This document shows positions 17,008 through 24,705 of a DNA stretch of 42,676 nucleotides, one piece after another (within the stretch, counting starts at the first letter, position 1; the number at the start of each line of letters is the position of its first letter). The position numbers were made by a program, and so were the translations under genes. The notes below the pieces were generated by a model, which saw only the letters and a list, made by a program, of their open reading frames with translations, searched no databases and had not been told where the DNA came from. Source of the stretch: DATKDP01 sp035546335 (GTDB lineage Bacteria > Acidobacteriota > Thermoanaerobaculia > Gp7-AA8); the NCBI GenBank assembly GCA_035546335.1, contig DATKDP010000080.1, positions 1-42,676 of the forward strand, in the 5' to 3' direction.

Positions 17008-17627
17008 GACCGCTCCTTCCAGAGCTGCGCATACTCCGGATACTTCTTCTGCAGCTGCTGCTGCATCGTCTTCCGCGCATTGAAGAGATGATTGCGCACC
17101 GTCGATTCCCGGCAGCCGAGGATCTTCGAGATCTCGACCGAAGGAAGATCTTCCATCTCTCGCATCACGAAGATCGCCTTCTGCTTCGGGGAAAGAGTGG
17201 CGGTGACGTCGGAGAACACCTTCTCCACTTCCTTTTTCTGAAACATCGTTCCCTGGTCGGCGTCGGTCACCGTCTTGACCAGCCGGAGATTCGAGTTCAC
17301 CGCTGCCTCGCGCGACTGGCGATTCCTCAGAAAATCGATCGCCACGTTGGTGACCATCCGGTAGAGCCAGGTGTCGAAAGCGTACTGAGCATCGTATTTG
17401 CCGAGGTTCTCCCACAACTTGAGAAACACCACCTGCGAGACGTCCTTGGCGTCCTCGGCATTGCCGATCACCCGGTAGCAGAGCGAGTAGACTTTCGAGG
17501 TCTTCCGCCTCACCAGCGTCTCGAACGAGCCGGCATCACCCTGCCGGACCGCCGCCACCAACTGGCGATCGTCCACCTGCTCGGGCTCCTGAATGTTCTT
17601 CATCAAGCGGAGGTCCGCGCCCATCAT
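17004..17627 (-). CDS. ECF RNA polymerase sigma factor
   Basis: The protein has 207 residues from the ATG at 17627. Region 2 contains FETLVRRKTSKVYSLCYRVIGNAEDAKDVSQVVFLKLWENL and WLYRMVTNVAIDFLRNR. Region 4 contains LSPKQKAIFVMREMEDLPSVEISKILGCRESTVRNHLFNARK. It resembles RpoE-type ECF factors. No Shine-Dalgarno sequence is obvious for any candidate ATG (17627, 17624, 17603). It heads a three-gene operon in which every junction is an ATGA overlap. Confidence 0.93.
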   Translation of the reverse strand: MMGADLRLMKNIQEPEQVDDRQLVAAVRQGDAGSFETLVRRKTSKVYSLCYRVIGNAEDAKDVSQVVFLKLWENLGKYDAQYAFDTWLYRMVTNVAIDFLRNRQSREAAVNSNLRLVKTVTDADQGTMFQKKEVEKVFSDVTATLSPKQKAIFVMREMEDLPSVEISKILGCRESTVRNHLFNARKTMQQQLQKKYPEYAQLWKERS

Positions 17628-17803
17628 CTGGTCAATACGGAAGGGCAAGCGGGACCGTCTAGTCGTCGTCTTTCAGGGTCTCATCCGGCCGGAACGGGAT
17701 TTCGACCTGGCGCTCACTACCTATCTTCGACGATCCGGCCATCGATTCGGTACTGTCCGTCGGAACCCCGAACCCCTCGGCGGCATTTCCGGCAGGCTCC
17801 TAA

Positions 17804-17995
17804 TGCCCTCTGCCATCCGCCCTCTGCCCTCTGCTATCTGCTATCTGCTATCTGCTATCTGCCAAGCTGAAACCTGAAACCTGAAACATCTGCTATCTGC
17901 TATATCTGCTATCTGCATCTGCAATCTGCAATCTGCCCTCTTCACCCTTCACCCTTCACCCTTCCCTCTTCACCCTTCCCTCTTCACCCTTCCTT
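17804..17995. repeat. Heptanucleotide arrays (CTGCTAT, CTGAAAC, TTCACCC families)
   Basis: The gap 17628-18048 holds no gene. From 17804 it is almost entirely 7-bp-period sequence: CTGCCCT and CTGCTAT units, then TGAAACC, then CTGCTAT and CTGCAAT, then TTCACCC and TTCCCTC units. The array stops exactly where the putative purD promoter begins. Confidence 0.9.
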
Positions 17996-18022
17996 GCGCC
18001 GCCGCGGCGAAAACCCTAGAAT
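17994..18022 (+). promoter_or_regulatory. Putative promoter of purDE
   Basis: TTGCGC (17994-17999) and TAGAAT (18017-18022) are 17 bases apart and lie 26 bases before the purD ATG, which also has GGGAG upstream. The -35 element abuts the heptamer array, so the array may influence promoter upstream contacts. Confidence 0.55.
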
Positions 18023-18048
18023 CAACAAAAGTTACACGAGGGAGTGGG

Positions 18049-19335
18049 ATGCGAGTACTTCTGATTGGCCAGGGGGGCCGCGAGCACGCAATCGCCTGGA
18101 AGCTCCGGCAATCACCGCTGGTCGAGGAGCTTTACGTCGCGCCGGGGAACGCCGGGATGGCTGAGATCGCCGACCGCGTGCCGATCGGAGTCGCCGACAT
18201 CATCGAGCTGGCCGACTTCGCCGACAAGCTGAAAGTCGATCTCACCGTCGTCGGACCGGAGCTGCCTCTGACCCTGGGAATCGTCGAAGAGTTTCAAAAA
18301 CGCGACATGGTCATCTTCGGCCCCTCGCGTCTCGCCTCGGAGCTCGAAGGCTCGAAAGTCTTTTCGAAGGAATTCATGAGGAAGTATGGGATTCCGACCG
18401 GCAAGGCGACCATCTGCACGTCGATCGACGAAGCGCATGCGGCTCTCAAGGGTGGGAAGTATCCGCAGGTCCTGAAGGTCGACGGGCTCGCCGCTGGCAA
18501 AGGCGTCGTGATCGTCAACAACAAGAAAGAGGCGGAGGAGTATCTGCAGCTGGCGCTCGGGGAGCGCAGATTCGGCAACGCCGCCGACCGGATTCTCGTC
18601 GAAGAGCTCCTCGAGGGAGAGGAAGTCTCCTTCATGGCTCTGACCGACGGCAAACGAGTCGTTCCTTTCGCTCCATCGAAGGATTACAAAAAGGCCTTCG
18701 ACGGCGATCAGGGGCCGAACACCGGCGGCATGGGAAGTCATTCCCCCGCGGTCGTTCTGACGGGTGAGACGGCTGCGGAGATCATGAAGACGATCGTTCT
18801 GCCGACCGTTCAGGGGATGGCGGCGGAAGGGCGACCCTACTCCGGATGCCTCTACGTCGGGCTGATGCTGACGAGTGAAGGGCCGAAGGTGCTGGAATAC
18901 AACTGCCGGTTCGGCGATCCCGAGACGCAGTCGCAGCTTCTGAGGCTCGAGGATGACCTCGCTGACGTGCTGCTGCAGATCGCGCGAGGAAGCCTGACCC
19001 ATACGAAACTGAACTGGTTGAAGGAAGCGGCGGCATGTGTGGTCGTCTGCGCCGAAGGCTATCCGGGCGAGGTGACCAAAGGCGTCCCGGTGACGATCGA
19101 CCCGATCGACGATCCAGCGGTCGTTCTCTTTCACTCGGGGACCGAGATGCGCGACGAGGTCATGGTCAATGTCGCCGGGCGTGTCGTGAGCGTCTGCGCG
19201 CGAGCACCGAGCCTGTCCGAGGCGCTGAGCCGCGCCTATGCTGCTGCTCCGCGCGCTCGATTCGAAGGCGCCTGGTACCGGAAAGACATCGGCTACCGCG
19301 CGCTCGAACAGTGGAAGCAGGCGGCAGGCGAGTAG
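18049..19335 (+). CDS. purD: Phosphoribosylamine-glycine ligase (GAR synthetase)
   Basis: PurD makes glycinamide ribonucleotide from phosphoribosylamine, glycine and ATP, the second step of purine synthesis. The 428-residue protein begins MRVLLIGQGGREHAIAWKL. It has the ATP-grasp elements FSKEFMRKYGIPT, LKVDGLAAGKGV, ILVEELLEGEEVSFMAL, DQGPNTGGMGSHSPA and EYNCRFGDPETQ. Length and motifs are complete. It starts a purD-purE unit from a recognisable promoter. Confidence 0.98.
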   Translation: MRVLLIGQGGREHAIAWKLRQSPLVEELYVAPGNAGMAEIADRVPIGVADIIELADFADKLKVDLTVVGPELPLTLGIVEEFQKRDMVIFGPSRLASELEGSKVFSKEFMRKYGIPTGKATICTSIDEAHAALKGGKYPQVLKVDGLAAGKGVVIVNNKKEAEEYLQLALGERRFGNAADRILVEELLEGEEVSFMALTDGKRVVPFAPSKDYKKAFDGDQGPNTGGMGSHSPAVVLTGETAAEIMKTIVLPTVQGMAAEGRPYSGCLYVGLMLTSEGPKVLEYNCRFGDPETQSQLLRLEDDLADVLLQIARGSLTHTKLNWLKEAAACVVVCAEGYPGEVTKGVPVTIDPIDDPAVVLFHSGTEMRDEVMVNVAGRVVSVCARAPSLSEALSRAYAAAPRARFEGAWYRKDIGYRALEQWKQAAGE

Positions 19336-19459
19336 CCCGGCGCCCCCGACCCGGCCAGGCCACCCGCCGGTGCACGAAGCATGCATCGACAAATCAGACG
19401 AGAGATTGGACTCCGCGAGGTCGCCACGTACGAGCGGATGAACATCAACGGAGGCTTTG

Positions 19460-19969
19460 ATGGCAGACGCCTGGGTTTGCATTCTGATGGGAAGCGATTC
19501 CGACGCCGGGGTGATGAGCCGCGCCGCCGATGCGCTCGACGAGCTCGGCGTCGCCTATGAGCTGACGGTCGCCTCCGCGCATCGGACGCCCGAACGAGTC
19601 CAGGACATCATTCGCGATGCCGAGAAAAACGGCGCGCGCGTCTTCATCGCCGGAGCGGGAGCCGCGGCACATCTCCCGGGTGTGGTCGCTTCGCTGACGA
19701 GCTATCCGGTGATCGGCGTGCCGCTGGAAGGAAGCGCGCTCGGCGGATTCGACGCACTGCTCTCGATCGCGCAGATGCCGGGAGGAATTCCCGTGGCAAC
19801 GGTGGCAGTCGGAGGTGCGGGGGCGAAGAATGCGGGAATTCTGGCGGCGCAGATCCTGGCGATCGGAGATCCGGGACTTGCGGACCGCCTGCAGGCCAGC
19901 CGGTCGAAAATGCGCGAAGAGGTTGCGGCGAAAGCGCGTCAGGTGGAACGGAGGACGACGGGTCGCTGA
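19460..19969 (+). CDS. purE: N5-carboxyaminoimidazole ribonucleotide mutase
   Basis: The 169-residue product shows the PurE pattern: GSDSDAGVM at the phosphate site, SAHRTPERV with the catalytic His, AGAGAAAHLPGVVAS and GIPVATVAVG. It moves the carboxyl group of N5-CAIR to make CAIR. The ATG at 19460 has GGAGG five bases upstream, which decides the start over a TTG at 19457. purK is not nearby. The 124-base gap after purD shows no terminator. Confidence 0.97.
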   Translation: MADAWVCILMGSDSDAGVMSRAADALDELGVAYELTVASAHRTPERVQDIIRDAEKNGARVFIAGAGAAAHLPGVVASLTSYPVIGVPLEGSALGGFDALLSIAQMPGGIPVATVAVGGAGAKNAGILAAQILAIGDPGLADRLQASRSKMREEVAAKARQVERRTTGR

Positions 19970-20010
19970 GCGGAAAAACGAGTCGCTCCTCGCCCCGCCG
20001 GACAGATTCG

Positions 20011-20955
20011 ATGTCGCACGATCATGCGAAGGGATTCTCGGAAGAGCGGGTCGGCAGAAAGCTGGCGGTCTCCACGGCGATCACCGTCGTCTTCATCGGC
20101 ATCGAGCTGGGTGCGGGCATCTACGCGAATTCTCTCGCGCTCATCGGCGATGCACTTCACAACGTCACCGATGCTCTGGCACTTCTGCTGGCACTCTTCG
20201 CCCTGCGCGTGGGCCGCAAGGCTCCGACGAGCACCAAGACGTACGGTTACCAGCGGGCCGGAATTCTCGCGGCGTTCGTCAATGCCGCATTGCTCGTCGC
20301 CTTGACTCTCTACATCTTCATCGAGGCCTGGCGCCGCGTTCGATCTCCCCAGCCGGTCGACAGCTTTCTGATGATCGTCACCTCCATCGTCGCCCTCTCG
20401 ATGAACGGCGGCATCACCCTCTGGCTGCGTCCGGACGGAAAACACGACCTCGGAATTCGGAGCGCCATGCTCCACATGCTCGGCGACGCCCTCTCGTCCG
20501 CCGGAATCATCGTCGGTGCGATTCTCATCAGGATCACGGGAATGACGTACTTCGATCCTCTGATCTCGGTTCTGATCGGCCTGCTCATTCTCTGGAGCTC
20601 GTGGGGAATCCTGAAGGAGACCGTCAATCTGCTCCTCGAGGGAACGCCGAGCGGGATCGATCCCGAGGCCGTCACGCGCGATCTCGCGGCTGAGCCGGGC
20701 ATCTACGGAATTCATCATCTCCACATCTGGGCTCTCACCCCTTCGAGACCCGCCCTCTCCTGTCACATTCTTCTCGGCGACGTCTCGCTCAAGAGCACAG
20801 GGGAGACGCTGAATCGAGTGAGTGCGATGCTCGCCGAGCGCTATCGCATCGAGCACACCACGATTCAGTTCGAGCACGCCGGCTGCCCGGTCGACGATCC
20901 CTATTGCCTCGAGAGCGAGCCGATGGCGCTCGCCGAACCCGACAGGAATCGTTGA
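20011..20955 (+). CDS. Cation diffusion facilitator (Zn2+/Co2+-type) efflux transporter
   Basis: The 314-residue CDF protein has six hydrophobic segments. The metal-site pairs appear as DALHNVTD in helix 2 and MLHMLGDALSS in helix 5, the HxxxD arrangement of CzcD/ZitB-type zinc exporters. The C-terminal cytoplasmic domain (GIYGIHHLHIWAL..ALSCHI) matches the family dimerisation domain. It should export divalent metal in exchange for protons. It sits upstream of a CnrX-like protein and an ECF sigma, which supports a metal-stress role. Confidence 0.94.
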   Translation: MSHDHAKGFSEERVGRKLAVSTAITVVFIGIELGAGIYANSLALIGDALHNVTDALALLLALFALRVGRKAPTSTKTYGYQRAGILAAFVNAALLVALTLYIFIEAWRRVRSPQPVDSFLMIVTSIVALSMNGGITLWLRPDGKHDLGIRSAMLHMLGDALSSAGIIVGAILIRITGMTYFDPLISVLIGLLILWSSWGILKETVNLLLEGTPSGIDPEAVTRDLAAEPGIYGIHHLHIWALTPSRPALSCHILLGDVSLKSTGETLNRVSAMLAERYRIEHTTIQFEHAGCPVDDPYCLESEPMALAEPDRNR

Positions 20956-20971
20956 CGCTCCCGAGCGGGCG

Positions 20972-21156
20972 GGTGGGCGGGAAGGCGAGGGATCTCCCCA
21001 CTGGTCCACTGCAGGGGAGAGCGGGCGTCCCGCGCCCGCCTCTGTTCCATCCGCGCTGATGCAACCGACCATCACTCGGTTACGTGTCCGCGACGAGCGT
21101 CCCCATCGCCCACACCCTCGCCCGTCACCGGGCCGAAGATCGGAATCTTCGGCCAC
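20972..21156. repeat. Cluster of three dispersed repeats in the gap after the CDF gene
   Basis: 20972-20999 is 28 bases identical to 29149-29176. 21013-21050 is a 38-base exact inverted copy of 42560-42597 and contains the palindrome GCGGGCG-TCCCG-CGCCCGC. 21087-21156 is a 70-base repeat shared with 23139-23209, ending in the hairpin GGCCGAAGAT-CGGA-ATCTTCGGCC. No gene lies in 20956-21241. Confidence 0.85.
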
Positions 21157-21241
21157 GCGGCCGTTCAACGAAACGCGCGTCTGGTCGTACTCCACGATGA
21201 CAGCGCATGGAGCGCGTCACGAACATCGAGGAGGATCGATC

Positions 21242-21709
21242 ATGAAGAAGCTGCTCATCGTCTCGACCATCGTCGTCGGAATCACGATCATCGCATCACC
21301 ACTCGTACATGCTCACCGGAGCCGGGCGGTCCCATACGCCGGCAGCGGGATCGAGGAGCTGGCGCCTTTCGCCAAACTCCGCTGGCTCAGAGCGGAGCTC
21401 GATCTCACCGATGCGCAGGCACGGGAGATTCGCTCGATCGTTTTCGAAGTGCGCGACAGCAACGCCGCGCATCGCGAGGCCATCCGTGCGAGCATCGGCC
21501 TCGCCGCCGGCGTTTTGATCGCCAACCCGGACGACATCGATGCGGCGCGCCGTATCTTCGAAGAACGATCGGCGGCCGAAACACAGCTCCGCGAGAACAT
21601 CCTGCTGGGAGTCTCGAAGGCTCTGGGTGTGCTGAGCCCCGAGCAACGCCAGCGGCTCTCCGAGATCGTCGACGAGCATCGGGCTCGGAGGAGCGAATGG
21701 AGGCGATGA
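21242..21709 (+). CDS. Periplasmic Spy/CnrX-like metal-sensing protein
   Basis: The 155-residue product starts at the ATG at 21242 after AGGAGG. It has a signal peptide (LLIVSTIVVGITIIASPLVHA). The mature part is all-helical, with LTDAQAREIRSIVFEVRDSN and LSPEQRQRLSEIVDEH, the pattern of the Spy/CpxP/CnrX heavy-metal-resistance family. Such proteins either chaperone proteins or sense metals in the periplasm. It is followed by an ECF sigma and a small membrane protein, as in cnrYXH, and preceded by a CDF exporter. The metal ligands cannot be identified with certainty. Confidence 0.82.
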   Translation: MKKLLIVSTIVVGITIIASPLVHAHRSRAVPYAGSGIEELAPFAKLRWLRAELDLTDAQAREIRSIVFEVRDSNAAHREAIRASIGLAAGVLIANPDDIDAARRIFEERSAAETQLRENILLGVSKALGVLSPEQRQRLSEIVDEHRARRSEWRR

Positions 21710-21743
21710 ACGCGCTGGGGATGACATAGGTCGTGCGGTCGGA

Positions 21744-21763
21744 GGCGGGCGCGAGACGCCCGC
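21744..21763 (+). repeat. GGCGGGCGCGGGACGCCCGC-type palindrome, variant
   Basis: The copy reads GGCGGGCGCGAGACGCCCGC, one base different from the consensus, in the gap between the CnrX-like and sigma genes. The stem is seven base pairs with a five-base loop, without a T tract. Confidence 0.75.
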
Positions 21764-21789
21764 TTTCATTTCAGAATACCGGACGCAGA

Positions 21790-22416
21790 ATGACAGAGAG
21801 CATGCAGCGAGCGTACGATCGACCGATCGCCGAGAACGAGATGCCGGACGATGAGCAGCGCGGGGATCGCGACGAGCGTCACGCCGTCGAATCGATTCTG
21901 CGCGGAGACACGGAAGCCTATGATTACCTCGTCGATCGTTACATGCGGCGCGTCCTCTCGATCGCCTGGGGAATCGCCAGAAACGCCGCCGATGCCGAAG
22001 ATCTCGCGCAGGAGGCATTTGTGAGAGCGTACCGGACGTTGCATCGATTTCGAACGGATCAGCCGTTCGGACCGTGGATCTACCGGATCGTCACCAATCT
22101 CGCGCTCGATCTGCTCAAGCACCGGCGGCGCAGCCCGCAGCCACGCGAGCTCGACACGGAACAACCGGCCGGACACCGCGACGATGCCGACCTTGCCGCA
22201 GCCAGCGGCGAGATCAGCCGGCGCATCGATCGGGCGATCGAGTCGCTGCCGGAAATGCAGCGGATCGTCGTTCGCCTTCATCTGGTGGAGGACTTCGGCC
22301 ATCAGGAGATCGCAGCGATGACATCGTTGAGCGAGGGGACGGTCCGATCCCACCTCTCGCTGGGACGAAAGAAGCTCCAGCAGATGCTCTCGGATCTTCA
22401 CGGAGGCCGATCATGA
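21790..22416 (+). CDS. ECF RNA polymerase sigma factor (CnrH-like position)
   Basis: The protein has 208 residues from the ATG at 21790. Region 2 reads DYLVDRYMRRVLSIAWGIARNAADAEDLAQEAFVRAYRTLHRF and WIYRIVTNLALDLLKHRRR. Region 4 reads LPEMQRIVVRLHLVEDFGHQEIAAMTSLSEGTVRSHLSLGRKKL. It overlaps the next gene by four bases (ATGA). Lying between two Spy/CnrX-like genes and next to a CDF exporter, it probably drives a metal-response regulon. Confidence 0.94.
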   Translation: MTESMQRAYDRPIAENEMPDDEQRGDRDERHAVESILRGDTEAYDYLVDRYMRRVLSIAWGIARNAADAEDLAQEAFVRAYRTLHRFRTDQPFGPWIYRIVTNLALDLLKHRRRSPQPRELDTEQPAGHRDDADLAAASGEISRRIDRAIESLPEMQRIVVRLHLVEDFGHQEIAAMTSLSEGTVRSHLSLGRKKLQQMLSDLHGGRS

Positions 22417-22718
22417 ACGATGAGCAGTTCTACGACACACTGCGACGCGACTCGAAGACGCTTCGATTCGTGCCGGACGATCCCTTCCTCGAGTCGCGCC
22501 TCGAGGCGAGGATCAGCGAGGAGATTCGAAGGCCCTCGACCGCGATCGATCTGATCGCGGCATGGTGGCTCCGGCTGGCCAGTGCAATCGGCGTCGTCGC
22601 GCTCGCATCGGCATCTCTTCTGTTGTACGTGACAATTCGTGCGCCGATGGTCGATCCGATCAGCTCGATCGCGAGCATGGCTCTCATGAGCGAGGACTAC
22701 TACCGTGTCGCCGAGTGA
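22413..22718 (+). CDS. Small single-pass membrane protein, candidate anti-sigma factor
   Basis: The 101-residue protein starts at the ATG overlapping the sigma stop. Residues 1-47 are cytoplasmic-like and charged (FVPDDPFLESRLEARISEEIRR). One membrane helix (LRLASAIGVVALASASLLLYVTI) follows at about residues 52-74, then a short periplasmic tail. There is no HxxxCxxC motif, so it is not a ZAS-type anti-sigma. Size, topology and position instead resemble CnrY, the small membrane anti-sigma of the Cnr system. Function is inferred from context. Confidence 0.75.
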   Translation: MNDEQFYDTLRRDSKTLRFVPDDPFLESRLEARISEEIRRPSTAIDLIAAWWLRLASAIGVVALASASLLLYVTIRAPMVDPISSIASMALMSEDYYRVAE

Positions 22719-23124
22719 ATCGGGGCGGCGCCGGAAGAACACCCTCGTCGCGATCGCTCTGCTCGTCGCGACGTTCGCTGCAGGAGCCCTCTCCGGAATC
22801 GTCGCCGATCGTCTGGTTCTCTTTCGCCAGCAGCGGCTGCTGCCGAAGTACGGAATGCGCGTAGTCTCCTCTCGTGTGGTGGACCGGCTCGATCGCGAAC
22901 TGCGACTGAGTGCGGATCAGCGGCGGGAGATCGAAGCGATTCTCGAGCGCCATCAGGCGGCCATCGAGGACGTCTGGAGTGCGATGCAGCCGTCCGTGCG
23001 CCGGCAGATCGAGGCGGCGAACCGGGAGATCGAGGCGACTCTCACCGAAGGACAACGACCGCGGTACCGCGAGCTGCGCCAGCGGTGGGAACGGCGCACG
23101 CAGCGCCTGTTCAGGGAACGGTAG
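22705..23124 (+). CDS. Membrane-anchored Spy/CnrX-like periplasmic protein
   Basis: The 139-residue frame starts at GTG 22705, 14 bases inside the previous gene. An N-terminal anchor (TLVAIALLVATFAAGALSGIVAD) is followed by a helical, charged domain (LRLSADQRREIEAILERHQAAIEDVWSAM..LTEGQRPRYRELRQRWERR). LSADQRREIEAIL and LTEGQRPRY are the two LTxxQ-type motifs of the Spy/CpxP/CnrX group. It is the likely periplasmic sensor or chaperone partner of the small membrane protein upstream. The overlap suggests co-translation. Confidence 0.82.
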   Translation: MSPSESGRRRKNTLVAIALLVATFAAGALSGIVADRLVLFRQQRLLPKYGMRVVSSRVVDRLDRELRLSADQRREIEAILERHQAAIEDVWSAMQPSVRRQIEAANREIEATLTEGQRPRYRELRQRWERRTQRLFRER

Positions 23125-23138
23125 AGTGGGCCAGGGAG

Positions 23139-23209
23139 TCCGCGACGAGCCGTCCCCATCGCTCACACCCTCGTCCGTCACCGGGCCGAAGATCGGAATC
23201 TTCGGCCAC
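23139..23209. repeat. 70-base repeat with GGCCGAAGAT hairpin, second copy
   Basis: This is nearly identical to 21087-21156. The hairpin GGCCGAAGAT-CGGA-ATCTTCGGCC occupies 23184-23207, with a 10-bp stem and four-base loop. It fills the gap between two convergent genes and could stop transcription from both sides, although a T tract is absent. Confidence 0.8.
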
Positions 23210-23214
23210 ACGAA

Positions 23215-24492
23215 CTATGCGCCTGCCTTCGCCTCCACGGCTGACGGAGGGCCGACGACGCGGTTGCGGCCTTTCTTCTTCGCCACGTACAGCCGCTGAT
23301 CCGCCGTCGCGAACAAGCTCTCGACATCGATTCCGTCACCCGGGAACAGAGCACCGCCGATACTGATCGTGATCGGCACGCGGCCTTCCGGTACTGGCAA
23401 GGCTTCGACACCCCGGCGGATGCGCTCTCCGATCACTCCGAGTCCGGCCGGATCGATCTCCGGAAGAACGACCGCAAACTCTTCGCCGCCGTAGCGGGCC
23501 GGCATGTCGACCGCGCGAACAGACGCTCGGACCATCGCCGCCACAGCGACGAGCGCTTCGTTACCGGCGAGGTGTCCGAATCGATCGTTGTATTTCTTGA
23601 AGTGGTCGAGATCGAGCACGAGGACTCCGAAGCTGTGCCCGTAGCGGTTCGCCCGTTCGACTTCGCCATCGATCACTTCGCGGAAGGCGCGAAAATTCGG
23701 AAGACCTGTCAACTCGTCGGTGCGCGCTCGCGCACGCAATTCACCGTAGGAGCGCGACAACGCATCCGCCATCCGGTTGAATGCGTGACCCAGCTGAGCG
23801 ATCTCCCGATCGCCACCGATCGGTGCCCGTGCAGACAGCTCTCCCGCGGCGAGCTGCTCGGCAGCCCGTGAAAGGTCTTCGATCGGCGTCACGACCTTGG
23901 CGAGTGTCAGCCGCGCCGATGCGAAGCTGATGATCGCGATGATCCATGCCGTTGCCATCGCGATCCACATCATGTCGGACGCTTCGCGAGCGAGCAGCGG
24001 CAACTGAACCTCCGTCTGCCTGGTGTGATACCGGGCGAGAGCCTCCGTCTCCCGGACGATGCTTCGCGAGCGGCGATCCAGCTCTTCGAGCACCATTGCC
24101 CGATCGTCGCTCGAAATCTCGCTCCACCGCCCGGCCGAATCGTGGAGTGAGTCTCGATACGAGGTGATCTCGGATTCGATCCGTGCCACCTCGGCGCTCT
24201 CCCCGAGATCGCCCAGCAGTTGCGAGATCGTTCCGTAGCGCGTGGCCATGGTCCCCAACTGCGACCCCTCATCGCCCGCCGCGGAAACGACACGGGGGTG
24301 GAATGCATTCTGATTCCGGATCAGCTCACTGAGCACGGCAACGGCGCGCAGATCGACCGAGAAGAGGTGCTCGGCGCGCTCCTGCGACTGCTTCGCACGC
24401 CAGGTGAGAAAGAAGGCGACGACGAACAGCATCAGTGCATAGCACGCCGTCATGGTGAAGACACGCGAGCGGAGACGTCGTCGCCTGGTCAT
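23215..24492 (-). CDS. Membrane diguanylate cyclase with HAMP and GGDEF domains
   Basis: The product has 425 residues from the ATG at 24492. A membrane helix (TACYALMLFVVAFFLTW, about residues 12-29), a periplasmic helical sensor region (about 30-180) and a second helix (MMWIAMATAWIIAIISFASA) precede a HAMP domain (VVTPIEDLSRAAEQLAAGEL). The GGDEF domain has the active-site string RYGGEEFAVVLPE. The inhibitory site RxxD (RAVD) lies five residues before it, so feedback by cyclic di-GMP is likely. It should make c-di-GMP in response to an unknown periplasmic signal. It is divergent from the gene at 24706, with a 213-base shared upstream region. Confidence 0.93.
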   Translation of the reverse strand: MTRRRRLRSRVFTMTACYALMLFVVAFFLTWRAKQSQERAEHLFSVDLRAVAVLSELIRNQNAFHPRVVSAAGDEGSQLGTMATRYGTISQLLGDLGESAEVARIESEITSYRDSLHDSAGRWSEISSDDRAMVLEELDRRSRSIVRETEALARYHTRQTEVQLPLLAREASDMMWIAMATAWIIAIISFASARLTLAKVVTPIEDLSRAAEQLAAGELSARAPIGGDREIAQLGHAFNRMADALSRSYGELRARARTDELTGLPNFRAFREVIDGEVERANRYGHSFGVLVLDLDHFKKYNDRFGHLAGNEALVAVAAMVRASVRAVDMPARYGGEEFAVVLPEIDPAGLGVIGERIRRGVEALPVPEGRVPITISIGGALFPGDGIDVESLFATADQRLYVAKKKGRNRVVGPPSAVEAKAGA

Positions 24493-24705
24493 CTGAGTTC
24501 GCTCGACATCAAGAATCGCCGACTGCGTCCCTAGTTGCAAGCGACAGCTCTCGGGAGGGTGCGCAATGCGTCGTATTTCCACGATATGGACACTCGCAGG
24601 CAATTGCAATGCGATAATCCGCTCGCGAATGAGTCGAACGAAGGTTCCGAATCGCCCGGGCTCGGAAATCTGGCGAAAATACTGCATTGAATCGATGTCC
24701 TGACC

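Noticed and set aside
19336..19459. A short leader-peptide-like frame between purD and purE
   Set aside because: An ATG-started frame exists but it has no ribosome binding site and no attenuator-like hairpins.
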